A stretch of DNA of 64,000 bases. Origin: Plazaster borealis. Its lineage: Eukaryota; Echinodermata; Asteroidea; Forcipulatida; Labidiasteridae. The DNA is taken from the NCBI GenBank assembly GCA_021014325.1, contig CM037457.1:7112721-7176720 (forward strand), in the 5' to 3' direction. The notes under the pieces were generated by a model. The model worked only from the letters and a program-made list of their open reading frames with translations, was not told the DNA's origin and made no database searches. Positions within the stretch are counted from its first letter, which is position 1; each line of letters begins with the position of its first letter. The position numbers and the translations under genes were made by a program. Shown one piece after another: positions 48,601 through 59,254 of this stretch.

Positions 48601-49964
48601 AATGCCACAATGATAAAAGGTTACTCCTAGTACCACTCTGCATTGTTTCATAAAATACAAACTCAATAATTTAAACATATGTCACCTCTTTATGATTGTT
48701 TTTTTTTTTTAAATTGACAGCAAGTGAAGACCAAGACGATTTCCTTGTGGTCGTTTATCAATAGCAATAAAGAGGAGTTTACCAACCCTATGTACGCAGC
48801 ATACCATCATCAACATGTGTTATTTCCTGTAGCTAGTATGAGACGTATTGAGTTGTGGACTGGGTATTACATTCGTTGGAACCCAAGGATGCGGCCTCAG
48901 GTAATGTTCAGTTATTGCTACTCTGTCATCCATGACAAGGTGGGGCTATATCCATTCCAATTCTTGGGCCATTTTTACATTTTCTGCGGTAACAAATCAA
49001 TATTTAAAGGAATTGGAAGTATTTGGTTTTGGAAAAGACTACATTCATACATATTCTCTATTTTGTAACAAAACATTTCATAAAAGTTGCTGGAGAGAAT
49101 TCAATTTTAATGGGTTATTATATTTTCAAGAGAAAGGGTCTTGTTTTTAAAAGTGTTGTACTTGTCATTATGCTTTTTGTCTGGCCAGGCAATAATTACA
49201 GACTTCCATCAAAGATGCCTCAATTTCTGATCAGAATAATCTTCAAATTGATAATTGGTACCTGCCAGTACAAACTAATCCCCAAAAAACACTCTACTGA
49301 TACAACTCAAAAATCAACAGGATAGTTTTCTGCTAATTCCCAATATTTCTTTTTAAGTGTGGCATTTTATATTGACCACATTGCCATCAATATTTACTAA
49401 TTGTAAAGCTTATTATGATGGTTTCAATCTCCCTACAAAAAGTAGATTGATGATAATTATAAATGAAGGGTAGGGGCGTGAAAAGATTGCCCATTCAAAA
49501 AGTTCATATTGCAAAGGAAAAATTGAGACTTATTGTCTTCCCTTTATTGTGAACAAAATTGTAATAGAGGTTGAAAAGGTTTAAGAAGATAGAACTGGTG
49601 TGTTCAATACAATGGTAGACTGTTAGACTGCTATTTGTTGACCATACATGTATGCAGCCAACAAGTCACACACTGTTGTACTCAAGCAGCAGTGTTGTTA
49701 CTAACAAATTGTTCCATAAGATTTACAGTAAAGTGTTTTGCATAACTGATTGTTCTTACAAAGTATGACTCTTATATTTGGATTTGTTTTTCTCTTCAGG
49801 AGCCTATAAACCAGAGAAACCGTGATCTGATTGAGCTTCGATCTTTCCTCCAGAAACAAGTAGAAGAGCTACAGAAAGAGATTGAAGCTAGAGATCTAGG
49901 GCTGCAATCAGCTCAAGTAGGCACCTCATCACCACCAAGAGTAGCTAGTCCTATCAATGCTTGA
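24626..49964 (+). CDS. MTMR2: Myotubularin-related phosphoinositide 3-phosphatase, MTMR2 type, 16 exons, 651 aa
   Basis: Exons: 24626-24832, 34538-34610, 36118-36212, 37078-37188, 37590-37691, 39583-39666, 40934-41008, 42146-42220, 42763-42951, 43855-43946, 45015-45108, 45920-46126, 46744-46836, 47795-47908, 48721-48900, 49800-49964. All introns are GT-AG and the phases sum to 1956 nt with TGA. Residues 1-80 are Ser/Thr-rich and disordered. The PH-GRAM domain follows ([18 protein letters not shown]), then the phosphatase domain. Its active site is [12 protein letters not shown], nucleophile Cys423 and Arg429 by my count. A coiled coil ([15 protein letters not shown]) ends the protein. The family dephosphorylates PI3P and PI(3,5)P2 on endosomes. 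The active site is intact, so it should be a catalytic member. Length and local sequence match vertebrate MTMR2 throughout, but the C-terminal PDZ-binding tail is absent. The start is fixed by TAA at 24581 with no ATG between. Confidence 0.97.
26950..27870 (-). pseudogene. Broken non-LTR retrotransposon, reverse transcriptase fragment
   Basis: On the minus strand, broken frames give consecutive reverse transcriptase motifs. These are a motif B remnant ([12 protein letters not shown]), then [18 protein letters not shown], where the ADD is the catalytic motif, then [11 protein letters not shown]. Next come [14 protein letters not shown] and [20 protein letters not shown], the YLGS and thumb segments. 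Stops and frameshifts interrupt every segment. The downstream remnant [10 protein letters not shown] resembles the tail found after the RT in such elements. It lies in MTMR2 intron 1, antisense, and is inactive. Confidence 0.82.
28130..29073 (-). pseudogene. LINE C-terminal fragment with zinc-knuckle (zf-RVT-like)
   Basis: The minus strand encodes [15 protein letters not shown], then after a frameshift and stop near 28815 the zinc-binding segment [20 protein letters not shown] followed by a Cys (C-x2-C...H...C). A basic tail reading [15 protein letters not shown] follows. This arrangement is typical of the region downstream of the reverse transcriptase in L1/Tx1-like LINEs. The reverse transcriptase itself is missing. 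A T-rich stretch at 28108-28132 may mark the element's poly(A) tail. Confidence 0.75.
35523..36082 (-). mobile_element. TTAA-type MITE (family A) with a nested insertion
   Basis: TTAA is present at both edges (35523-35526 and 36079-36082), and the terminal repeats are AAAGGCATCGTACACGTTTG and its counterpart ending in CGTGTACAGTGCCTTTAA. The interior runs opposite to the copies at 14622 and 23149. A separate 178-bp element is inserted at 35634. The right edge is only 36 bp upstream of MTMR2 exon 3. Confidence 0.88.
35634..35811. mobile_element. 178-bp hAT-like nonautonomous element nested in a MITE
   Basis: The insert is bounded by an exact 8-bp duplication ATTGGTCA (35626-35633 and 35812-35819), which is single-copy in the uninterrupted family A elements. 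Its ends, CATAGTGTTAGCCAGA and, read inward from the right, CAAGGTTTTAGCTAGA, match at about 13 of 16 positions. An 8-bp duplication with ends starting CA is the pattern of hAT elements. The interior has four or more TTTGGACACCC motifs and no coding potential. Confidence 0.8.
40101..40299. mobile_element. 199-bp foldback element with 8-bp target duplication
   Basis: Exact direct repeats GTGTAGTA flank it (40093-40100 and 40300-40307). Terminal repeats are AGTCTTGGTGGAAGACCTT and AGTCTTGGTAAAAGACCTT. The interior arms, about 58 bp each, pair almost perfectly (for example CACGAGAGGGCGCTATCATC on both arms). Transcribed RNA would form a long hairpin. It lies in MTMR2 intron 6. Confidence 0.85.
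43039..43331. mobile_element. TA-type MITE (family E), TATAGACCCATTGCA ends
   Basis: Terminal inverted repeats are TATAGACCCATTGCATATGA and, read inward from the right, TATAGACCCATTGCACAACG. An interior inverted pair, TTTTGGGTGTCAAAA and TTTTGACACCCAAAA, is visible. It is non-coding and lies in MTMR2 intron 9. Confidence 0.82.
44040..44300 (+). mobile_element. Retroelement terminal fragment with hammerhead-like core
   Basis: The start reads CTGACGA, then a perfect 6-bp stem GACTAG/CTAGTC with loop AGCAAG, then GTAACG. Hammerhead ribozymes have CUGANGA, stem II, then GAAA; here GAAA is GTAA. Penelope-like retroelements and retrozymes carry such motifs at their ends. Duplicated blocks ACTCCGCGGTAGTA lie downstream, along with a palindrome GTTCTTTTCAGAAC. 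The class assignment is tentative. It lies in MTMR2 intron 10. Confidence 0.45.
46922..47320 (+). mobile_element. tRNA-derived SINE, near full length
   Basis: The head has an A-box-like GTGGTCAAGTGCACTGG and a B box GGTTCGAGTCC. The central block is AAGCAAGACACTTAACCATT and the tail ATAAAGCACTATATAAAT, ending in ATT repeats. The B-box portion matches the copy at 965-1260 and the tail matches 53425-53590. It lies in MTMR2 intron 13 and is non-coding. Confidence 0.82.
47930..48490 (+). pseudogene. CR1-like LINE C-terminal fragment
   Basis: Broken plus-strand frames encode [11 protein letters not shown] and [14 protein letters not shown], then FKCLHHTAP, a pattern characteristic of the region after the reverse transcriptase in CR1/L2-type LINEs. 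The fragment ends in a GAA microsatellite at about 48486-48500. Stops and frameshifts are frequent. It lies in MTMR2 intron 14. Confidence 0.85.
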
Positions 49965-50826
49965 AATGTCATGATTAGAGAGTCTGAATTGGACTCAGTG
50001 GGCTCCAATACATTGCAATGTATCCAATCTGTGGATGAATTCTAAAGCTTTGGTGGCGCCACATGGCAACATTCTTAACTTATTAGAGATTGAAACAGAA
50101 ACGTATACATGTACACCATTTATGTTATTTCCACACAGTCACTCAGAAACCCCATGGGTGACAACGAAAGCATTATTCCTGGATGTGATTGATGCATGCA
50201 CTGGAGGGGTTGTGCTTTTTATTTATATTTTTATTTTTTTCTGTTGGGATGTGGTGATACTTTTTGGAGAAAGCGTAAACAAATATGTGTGTAAATAGTT
50301 TATGATATTTGAGGTAGATGAAATGTGAAATATTTGGTTAATTATAGCCCTGTATATGGTAATTTAATCCATTTTGTATAGTTTTTACAAGATCATATGA
50401 TTCTCATGTATTTGGAAATTAGAGTTCTCCAATATTCTTAGGATTAGAGGATTAGGATACTTGATGTGTGCTGGAAATACGCAATTGTACTTAAGGCCCA
50501 AATAACCACCTCTAGTATTAAAATTATACTTTGAACATCTTCCAATACTTGAACGTAATTGTGATCAAAGAAAGTTAATTAATATCTACCATTGCATTTC
50601 ATGAGTTGATTTACCTTGCCAAATAGTATACTATACAAATATTAAATGTATTTCGTTTGTGCATTGTCGCAGAATATAATCACTCAGTGATATCTGGCTT
50701 CATTTCATGAGGTGAAGTTGAGTGAAATGGAAAAGGTTATATTCTGTGACAATGCACCAGCGGAATGCATTCACTACGTGTTTTATATAACGCACACACA
50801 GATCCTTGTCATTTGAATTTGTTCTC

Positions 50827-50832
50827 AATAAA
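50827..50832 (+). promoter_or_regulatory. Candidate polyadenylation signal for MTMR2 (AATAAA)
   Basis: AATAAA lies 863 bp after the stop codon. A second AATAAA at 52432-52437, after a TG/T-rich tract, is an equally plausible later site. Neither can be chosen without transcript data. Confidence 0.35.
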
Positions 50833-51146
50833 CTCAAAATAGCCACAGAAACTCGTCCATGCCAAACTCTGAAAAGTCTGTAAAAAATCTTCTAAACAAT
50901 GTGGACACCAACCTTTTCCACCGTGATACAATCATACCTCATTATAACAAAGTGGGGAATGATGCTGTGAAGCGTCCAATATTTACCATATTGGACGGGC
51001 GCTTGTCCAATATTAAATTTTGGAGCATCGCGGCAGTAAATACATGGCAAAACAATGGATAGCCCATGACGCTTACAAGGATCTTACAAGGATCAAATTA
51101 CAAGGATCTATGTGTGTGGTATATGACATCGAGACAACTCTAACCA

Positions 51147-51326
51147 ATAGACCTTTATCATGGTGCGGCCATCTTGATTTTCTGCCATTCAAATCAATGT
51201 AACCAAACCGAGGCTGGAAGGAGAAAACAGTCTGGTTCCTTTTTGTACAATGAATGTTATTATTCATTGCTGGTATTGGATACAAGGAACATGACCAAGA
51301 TGGTGGCAAGATGATAAAGGTCTATA
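51147..51326. mobile_element. TA-type MITE (family D)
   Basis: Second copy of the element at 22469-22649. The interior (AATCAATGTAACCAAACCGA and AGTCTGGTTCCTTTTTGTA) is nearly identical. Terminal repeats are ATAGACCTTTATCATGGTGC and, read inward from the right, TATAGACCTTTATCATCTTG. Confidence 0.88.
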
Positions 51327-53424
51327 GCCTTATATATTGGTTTCATTCTGTGTCACCATAAACAAATAGTAGCCATTATAAGATTGGATTTGCAGGGCGA
51401 CTTGTATTGCGAGTTAAATCAAACGTGATTCTCACATGAACCATATCAGTCTATGAGTGCACTAGCTTGTTTTATCATAGAGACATATCTCCTACAAGCA
51501 TGGAATTTGGTGCACAGTCAGAGTATGTTGTGAGAAAGAGGGCCATCTCAGATTTGAATTCAGATTTTAATTTCAAAAAAATATTGGTAGAATATAACTA
51601 GCAATTTTCAATATTTGTTTTAATGGCTGCAATTGCTTGTTATACTACCTTATGGAAGAATACATTTTTGGATCTCAGGGTTTGGATATCAAAATTCTGT
51701 TAGTTTTCATTCATTTTTGTGAAATAATTTAGCACAACAATATTGAGAAAAGCAAAGAGGTGTTTTTTGTCTCTTCATTTTTTTATCTTTTTATTTCTTC
51801 ATGCACAAGCTAGCGTATTTGGTGAACTGGATGGTTGTGGATACATGCCATAATTGAGTTTTTATTTACAAAAAAAAGCACTGACAAACACTTTTTTTAT
51901 TTATATACAGTGATGTTTTAGAAATTGATTGTTGCATTATTTTTGGGAAAATGATAGTTAAAATGACATTCTGAGGTGTAAACCCTAGTACTCATATTTA
52001 GTCATGAAATGTTCTTGAGGTGAAATTAATAGCTTCTCACAGATGAAATTTAAGTCAAAGATTAGATCTAGTCTAGGGCCTGGTTTTTACAAAGGATTTC
52101 TCTTTCTCTGTCATAACATCTGCAGTGACTCACATAGACAAGAACAGATACTAGATAGTGAGCAGAATAACACAGTTCCTAAAGGGCCATATCCAAAACG
52201 TATACGAGTAGATTAGCCCAAACATGTAGCTTCAAATCTTTCATAAATTGCTACCAGTAATGCGGTGTTTGGGTTTAACACATGTACTTGGAAGAGAATT
52301 GGAAATAGACATTAATTTGTTGTTGTTTACTGTGATGTATCATCAGCAGTGTGCACATCTGTATGTTGTTTCACTTCCTTTGTATAACTTTTTTTTCAAA
52401 TCTGTGTTGTTGTTTTTTGTCTTTTTATGTAAATAAATCTTTTGCGAAAAACTCTTCAGTTTCTACAACACTCATATGGAGCATGACTATAGTTATTATC
52501 AATTTAGTAATTATTAGAGAAAGTTGAACTCGTTCCATGTAAATATCTCCCGCAATGAATTTTTGGGGTTCTCAACATAAAAACTTTCCCTTAGTCTCTC
52601 CACATGCAATATTTCAAGTTGTACTTACATGTAATGTAATAATCCAACATAAGCATGGAATTATATGGCAGCCATGACCTCTGTTTCCCCTGGTGCATTG
52701 GTGCTCCTTCAAAATTACCTAAGATTTTTCCAGTGACGATGGTTTCTGTCAGTTTCAGTTTTTGAAATCAATATCTTAATTCTGTAGTCCGCAACCAACC
52801 CTACATGTTTTGCCATGTTTCAACTGCAGGAAAATAGTGATGATTTGGAAATATGGAAATATAAGGTGGGTTGTATATTCATAATCTTTAGAATTATGTA
52901 TCCTTTTTAATGAGTATAATGTTTTTAACAGGAAATGTAAACCTGACATCAGTAATTTTTCATTTTAAGTTGAAATTAACAGTGTGTTTATCATAAAATA
53001 ACCAATGATGCACTTAACTGCATTGTACTGCAGGCGTGCACAAAAGAATTCCAATTTGATGGTCTTTGCAGAAACCAGGATCTCTTGCCAACTGGGGCTA
53101 AGTTTAAATTATTTGAGGGTTGAGACGGGTCCCGTTGAATCAATTGAAGGTACAAGTTTGCAGTTATTGGAATATTTCAGTTTTATTTGCGTATGTAAAA
53201 TACATAAAGAAACATGTAATGCAGAATTTTAAACACAGGAATATTTGTCATTTGTAGCTGAAGTTATAAAATATTTTCTGAGTACTAAAAATTACTATTA
53301 AATTTATACATTCACAGATTGTCTGTATACATGCTGGTTCCTACTTGATGCAAATGGGAAGAGGAAAACAGAAAGTGTGTACTGCATTTTGTTTAAAACC
53401 AGTACACTTATTGTTAAAAAGGGA

Positions 53425-53590
53425 ATTTGCCCCTGTGTTTCTGGCGTGGTTGGGCCTGCAGGTTGCACTGCATCACCTTGTCACCATCTACAAGGTGATG
53501 GGTCTCATAATTCAAACTGGGCACACCACCTGTCATTAAAAATAAAGAGCACTTTGAGACCCGTAGATAAAGCCCCATATTACAACTGAA
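53425..53590 (+). mobile_element. SINE tail fragment
   Basis: It matches the 3' half of the SINE at 46922-47320 (CCTGTGTTTCTGGC, GGTGATGGGTCTCATAATT, GTAGATAAAGCCCCATATTA). The tRNA-like head is missing. A local inverted pair CACCTTGT/ACAAGGTG is present. Confidence 0.7.
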
Positions 53591-53647
53591 TATTAATACT
53601 ATGTTGATTATTGCTGACATGGTGGTATGAAGCTACAAGAGTGTTAA

Positions 53648-54037
53648 GGGAGGGTATACCTTTGGTAATTACTCCAAAAATTAATGACCATAAAAACTTA
53701 CTTGGTAAGAAGCATTGCAGCTGTTGGTAATGTATAACATTTTGAGAAACAATTCCCTTCAAAGGAATGTGGTTTTAGAGAGAGTAATTCAAAAATATTT
53801 CAAACTGAGAAACGTTTCAATGAAACTTTCATGCATGAAACGTTTCTCAGATTGTGTATTCCATTACGGATTATTCTTCCTGTGCAGATATAACCGCTCC
53901 AGATTTTCGGCAATATCTCAAAAACACTACCTTTTGAAATGAAATTTTCACAGGTTGGTTTTATTTTATATATCTACATTAATATAGGATTAAAACAATC
54001 GAACAGATCCAAAAACCAAAGGCATACTTTGCCTTTA
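53648..54037. mobile_element. TTAA-type MITE (family B relative)
   Basis: TTAA lies at each edge (GTGTTAAGGGAGGGTATACC at the left, GCCTTTAAGTC at the right). Interior blocks ACTTGGTAAGAAGCA and CGGCAATATCTCAAAAACAC match family B. It also carries an internal palindrome GAAACGTTTC. Confidence 0.82.
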
Positions 54038-54784
54038 AGTCTGTGTCTAGGTAGATGGTGTAGTTGAATTCTGATTGTCTTAAGCTTAGTCTAGAAGCAA
54101 TTTTATAAACACATGTATATAAAACACACAAATCAATTATTTGTGATTACATGATTATTTCAGATTGATGTTAAATTAAAATAAAGATATTGTTGAGAAA
54201 ATATTTTTTGGAATTCACACAAGTACTCTTAATTATTTACCACCCACCCCCCCCCCCAAAAAAAAACACCGTAACAATAAAAAGATAAATCAACAAATAA
54301 AATTTTAAAAAATTATTCTTGAAATGAAGTGTGCGTAAAAATTAACAGGGGTTTCGATGAAAAAAACAGAAAGACTCGCTGATTAAGTAACACATAGGAA
54401 TAAAATCAAAGTTTTATGTGGAAATTGGTCGTAATTCATAATAAATCTTGAAGTATAAAGCTTAAAAATAGTGTCATGGATAAATAAAAAATGTCACATA
54501 TCCTTCAACCAAAAGATTATGAATTTGTCCTTTGTAGTTCCGGAGATATGAATTGTTGTACATATTATACTTGATGTCATAGTGACATAGTATCATAGTT
54601 TTGATGACTAAGCTCTTACATATGATTACATCATCAAGCCTACATTCCTAAAGGTTACATGAATTCATACACAGAAACCATATCCAAATTGGCTGTACAT
54701 TACCCCATGGAGCATGATTACCCTTATAGAGCCACCCTTTACTTAGTAAAAACTGCCTTGCACTTAAAAGACTGAAGTACCAGG

Positions 54785-54973
54785 GGCCGATTTCACAAAG
54801 AGATAAGACTAGTCTTATCTTAAGTTAGGTCCACTAACTGGTCCTAACTTAAGACTAGTCCTATCTCTTAGCATTGCCTAGGACTAGTCCTGAGTTAAGA
54901 AGAGTTTGGTTAAGACCAGTTACTGGTCCCAAACTTCAGATAAGACTAGTCTTATCTCTTTGTGAAATCGGCC
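54785..54973. mobile_element. 189-bp foldback MITE (family F), GGCCGATTTCACAAAGAG ends
   Basis: Long terminal inverted repeats (GGCCGATTTCACAAAGAGAT on both ends) continue into AAGACTAGTCTTATC. CCAGG on both sides is a candidate 5-bp target duplication. The interior is rich in TAAGACTAGTC motifs in both orientations. It has no coding capacity. Confidence 0.85.
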
Positions 54974-55458
54974 CCAGGCCTCTCTATGCTTGAAATGAAC
55001 CATTACTACTGATCAAGATAATACATTTATGTGGTTCAAGAGTTATGAATCTGTTAATAATAAAATGTCATTTAACGTATGTCAATATGATGACATTATG
55101 GTGACATAATCTCTTTTAAACAGTAAGTATAGTATGGAGTATAACTTGTACTGATGTAACAATAAAGTATAATACGATTCACTCTCAAATTCTATGCACA
55201 AACAAACCCAGTTGCCAATAATAAAATCATTTCCATTATATTATTTAAACTCTGTATATAGTTTGCAATCATACATGTCCAAACTTTCTTTATTTCAGTA
55301 TTGAAGAGCAATAATATTCACAAGTACATGTACAACAACGACTCAAAGTGACTGTGTACATGAATAAGGGCTACACAGAGTACTTCACAAATACTCAGTG
55401 TGCATGCATAAGCCGCTGGTTTAGTTAGTGACCAACTTTGTCATGGTAGTTGGGAATG

Positions 55459-55618
55459 AGATGTATCGACTACTTCGGAAAAATATTTTATGCGCACGTT
55501 AGCCGTCAAAATGAGGTGCATGCTGGTCTAGATATAAATGTTGTCATTATCTAGACCAGCATGCATCTCATTCCACGGCTAACACATGCGTAATTGGGAA
55601 GTAGTATATGTATCAAGT
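55459..55618. repeat. Long imperfect hairpin of about 160 bp
   Basis: The central arms pair over 25 bp with one mismatch (GCATGCTGGTCTAGATA in both). Weaker pairing extends outward through GTTAGCCGT and ACTACTTC. The loop is about 13 nt. It is probably a foldback MITE. Confidence 0.8.
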
Positions 55619-56200
55619 CTACAATAATTTAAGTACATATTATTTGAACAGGGAAATTAGGTTTTTAGCAACTTGCACCATCCCTCTACTTCATACTGGT
55701 AGTCAGAAATTACTTCCATTTGAATCGTGTAGTGCTTTCCCTAAATAACTAAGCGCATCAACGTATCTACCTTTGGCTTGCTCTAGAATGAGTGTATGCA
55801 TCCTTTATGGGCTCACATCATTATATAAAGCTTTAAATGAGTCAGAGGTAACCACTAATTTGATGCAGAAATGAATTTTGATGCATTATCTTGATAAATG
55901 CGGTAAGAAATACATTTGAGGATAAAAAATAAGGAAAACTGTAAATCACACAAATAAAACGCAACTACAGTTCAAATGTACATTGAAATCTACAAGCACG
56001 CCCTGACTTATTAAAACCACCCATACACAAACATTACATTCAGTAAAAGGTATTATTCCTGATTGCTGATTTTGGACCAATTCACCAATTCCCAGTATTT
56101 TGGACTGCATGAGGGTGTGTGTGTGAACCAAATTTCTGTGATGCAAAACAAGTTAAACAAACTTCTTTTTCTTACTGTTATTATTATTATTATATTATTA

Positions 56201-56206
56201 TTTATT
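56201..56206 (-). promoter_or_regulatory. Candidate polyadenylation signal for the MAPEG gene
   Basis: AATAAA on the minus strand, about 146 bp past the stop codon. It sits in an ATT-repeat tract, so chance occurrence is possible. Confidence 0.35.
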
Positions 56207-56351
56207 TGGCCATTATTACAAGAAAACAACATATACGCAGTCAAAATAAGATAAAACTGTAATTATGATGCAAGGAATTTCGTCATTGAAAGTGCCCTCA
56301 TGCGGTCAAAACTAGTCAATTCATGTTGAGACTGAGTTGATGATGAGAAGT

Positions 56352-58345
56352 CTAATGGATGTACTTATCCAATCCTACAATCTTAATCACATTGATGTTG
56401 AAGTACACTGATAGAGTAGTGTGGATTAAACCAGCAACGCTAAACCCAAACAATACCATGATGACTCGCACACAGTAGAAAAAACCTTTCATCCTGAAAA
56501 CAAAAGATAGAATATAGTGAATATTCAGTTCAACATGTAACCTACTTTGTGGTTTATTTTCATATCTCTACACACAATGTAACTACTAAGGTGTGTAGAT
56601 GATTGTAACGAAAAAGAAATCAATCAGAAATTGTAATTTGGGTCGTATGCTGAGAAGAAATTCTTCTGTCTCAATAGAAACATTTCTAATTCCAATTTTA
56701 AATTTGTTTTATACTCGAAGAACGAAACAACTATTGGATTACCGAAGTCACATACACAAATCAACAGCTTCAAAGAAAGATAGAATGGAACTGGTTTGCA
56801 AAGATGCAAGTTTTAGCTGGTAACATAATTCATCATAAACTTAAAGACCTGATAAAAATGCATTATTTCTTTTCACACATTCCTTCATAGTGTTCCAATA
56901 AACTTGGACACATTTGTGGGTCACCCTCCAAAGAGCACTTCTAATTTTCATCTTTCAGCATTTCTAACACAAACCTTTTCTGAGATTGAAAGAATCTTAA
57001 ACGGGGGAAGATTTACAAGAGAATGTGACATTCCCTGTGGTCACAGTTGGCCCTGTAACATTTGATCTTGTTAAGGTTTATTAGAACATTTGGGTAAGTT
57101 TCCCAAACATGTTCGGATCGGATACCCATGAGACTGGAACTGTCAATTAGGACAATTGCCCTGTGCAGTATTTTTTCAACTGGAATGTTAACATGCCAAC
57201 ATAACCCTACAGACCTTTTCTCTGCCTGTGCACAATATCCTTCAAAGTACTCCTGGCGTGCCTTGATGTACAGAAGACCAGCTATACTTGCCAAAACTGA
57301 AAACAAAATGACAAACAAAGTATATGTGCAGTGATTCGTTCTTGAGTTTTGAAGGCATGATATTGAGCAATTTTCAATATTTGTTAATATCCCTGACCAC
57401 AAACAGAAAGAACCGGTTTCACTTTGTTTAGCACTGGTTTAGCGTCCATCTTAGCTACACTACTACATGTATGCTTAAATGAAGCAAGACATCTAATCTG
57501 AACTACAATACACTCAGCTTTAGTGCATTGTGATTGGCTGAACCACTATTACATACACATTTTGCATAAAATGAATCTAAGGATTCTTTCTCTGTTACAG
57601 GTTAGTCCACAGAATTGTTCAAAAAGGTTAAAATTCAATCATTTTCGGAAAAATACACGAAACTCTAAGAGTAGACAAACTGATACTACATGCACATGAG
57701 TACCACATGGGGAATTGGACTGACCGCTTGACTTTGGCCACTTGAACTAAAACAAAACTAAGACATCAACTATAGACATAGACTTTAACACAAGGCCTTG
57801 ACCTCAAAGGACTCAGACTCGGACTCAACATTCTGGGGACTGGACTTTGACTCTGAAGGAAATTCAAACTCCCACCAAGAAATTCTACTACCAAAGATGC
57901 TAGGTCCGATTTTAGGTCGATCTGACCCAAAATTCTAGATTAAAATTTTAAATAGCTACTTCTATTTTTATAGATTCAAGAAAGTTATAAGTTTTCACTT
58001 TAGGTACTACACAAACAAAAATCCGCCATTGAATAGTGGCATTTGTGAAGGTTTTGTATGTTTTTCGTTTTTAAACAGTATTCTTTAAAAATTGAAACAA
58101 TTCAGCAAAAATCAGGCCATGCAACTTTAATGTATGCAACAATTACATTGGACACAATGGCTGAAAGATATCACTAAAGATTAACTAATATATAATAAGC
58201 AGAAGTTACAAAAACTAAATTAAAATCAGCTCTTGGAGTACCGGTATACATGAACCAAAATGACATGGTAAGGCTTACCTGGGTTTAAAAACTTTGCAGC
58301 AACCCACAAAAGTATCAGGAAGATAGGTGTGAATTCCAAAGAGTT
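56352..58345 (-). CDS. MAPEG family membrane protein (MGST2 / LTC4 synthase type), last three exons
   Basis: Exons on the minus strand are 58345-58279, 57296-57215 and 56493-56352, with GT-AG introns and continuous phase, ending in TAG. They encode about 97 residues. The first exon begins NSLEFTPIFLILLWVAAKFL, equivalent to the NCVEF..PIF segment of MGST2 and the NCSEY segment of leukotriene C4 synthase. The second encodes ARQEYFEGYCAQAEKR, which preserves the two tyrosines and the arginine at the spacing of LTC4 synthase Tyr93, Tyr97 and Arg104. The third encodes the last membrane helix and ends DKYIH. Family members are four-helix trimers of the ER and nuclear envelope that use glutathione or bind fatty acids. 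The N-terminal helix and the first catalytic arginine would be on upstream exons, not found here. MGST2, LTC4S and FLAP cannot be separated from this part. Confidence 0.88.
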
Positions 58346-58629
58346 CTGCCTATTCAGAAGAGAACAAAATATTTGCATCATGCTAGAGTATGAGGGATGA
58401 AAGGTTGAAACTTGCTTTTCAACTTTGCAAAAAAAAGAATAAAAAGCTTTTAAAACAAAAATACACTTTGGTTTTCATCTTTTCTTCCACCTGAAATACA
58501 TTTAAACACTATTGATAATGCTCTTTGGTTGTTTTTCTGCTTTGTATGTAGATTTTAATTTATTCACCTAGAAACAATGTGTGCTCCTCCTTCAGGGTAC
58601 AGGGTGAAGGCCTATTGAGGTAAATTATT

Positions 58630-59240
58630 ATAGTTTTGAATAATAATAATAATAATAGTAACAATGATATTAATTATGAAAATTTATAAAGGGCACAAAT
58701 TCACAATAGCGGTCATGGCGCTAATAGTGTACAAAATTACTAAAATATCAAATACAAGGATACAGCTGAAACCCAGAAAATAACTTTTGATAAGTTTTGA
58801 GGTTTTTCTTGAACTGGTGTAAAGAAACCGATCATTTGACATGTGATGTCAACTTATTGAGCGGTGCAGCATGAGAAAAATATCGGTCACCCCATGAACG
58901 ATTAGATTTAGGCTCAATGAGGAGGTTAGAATTGTCAGAATGGAATTTGCGAGGATTGTAGAAGAAGAAACTACAATCCTCCTCATTTAAGCACATCATC
59001 AATATATGCAGGGGCACTGTTCATGAAAGATTTAAACACAAAGAGCAGTAGGTTGTACAATATTAAATCCTGCTATTAACTGGTAACCAGTGCAACTCTT
59101 GTAAAATAGACCTGTGTAATATGAGAGGACTATTTATGACAAGGAATAACACAAGCATCATAGTTCTGAATGCGTTAAAGACGATCAATTTGGCTACACT
59201 GAAGACCAGTTAAAAGTGAGCACATGTTTAGTAGAGAAAC
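58630..59240 (-). pseudogene. CR1-like LINE C-terminal fragment
   Basis: Interrupted minus-strand frames give LTGLQCSQIDRL then RIQNYDACVI, later LLLFVFKSFMN followed by APAYIDD, then SNRSWGDRYFSHAAPLN and FKKNLKTYQKLF. These are the familiar motifs after the reverse transcriptase in CR1/L2-type LINEs. An ATT-repeat tract near 58638-58660 lies at its 3' end. It lies upstream of the MAPEG exons on the same strand and is inactive. Confidence 0.82.
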
Positions 59241-59254
59241 AACAACAGAGTGAA

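Larger units (their letters stand above)
49965..56351. other. MTMR2 3' flank and intergenic region to the MAPEG gene
   Basis: The MTMR2 3' UTR should occupy the first part. MITEs, a SINE tail and foldback elements are listed separately. The stretch 51330-53420 has no recognisable coding exon, and neither does 55620-56350. A short 10-bp hairpin, CGTCCAATAT/ATATTGGACG, is at about 50971-50996. The two flanking genes converge on this interval. Confidence 0.6.

Noticed and set aside
56352..58345. Assignment of the MAPEG exons specifically to FLAP (ALOX5AP) or MGST3.
   Set aside because: The NSLEF..PIF segment and the Tyr-x3-Tyr...Arg spacing fit the MGST2/LTC4S side better, but the N-terminal half is missing, so a precise name would overreach.
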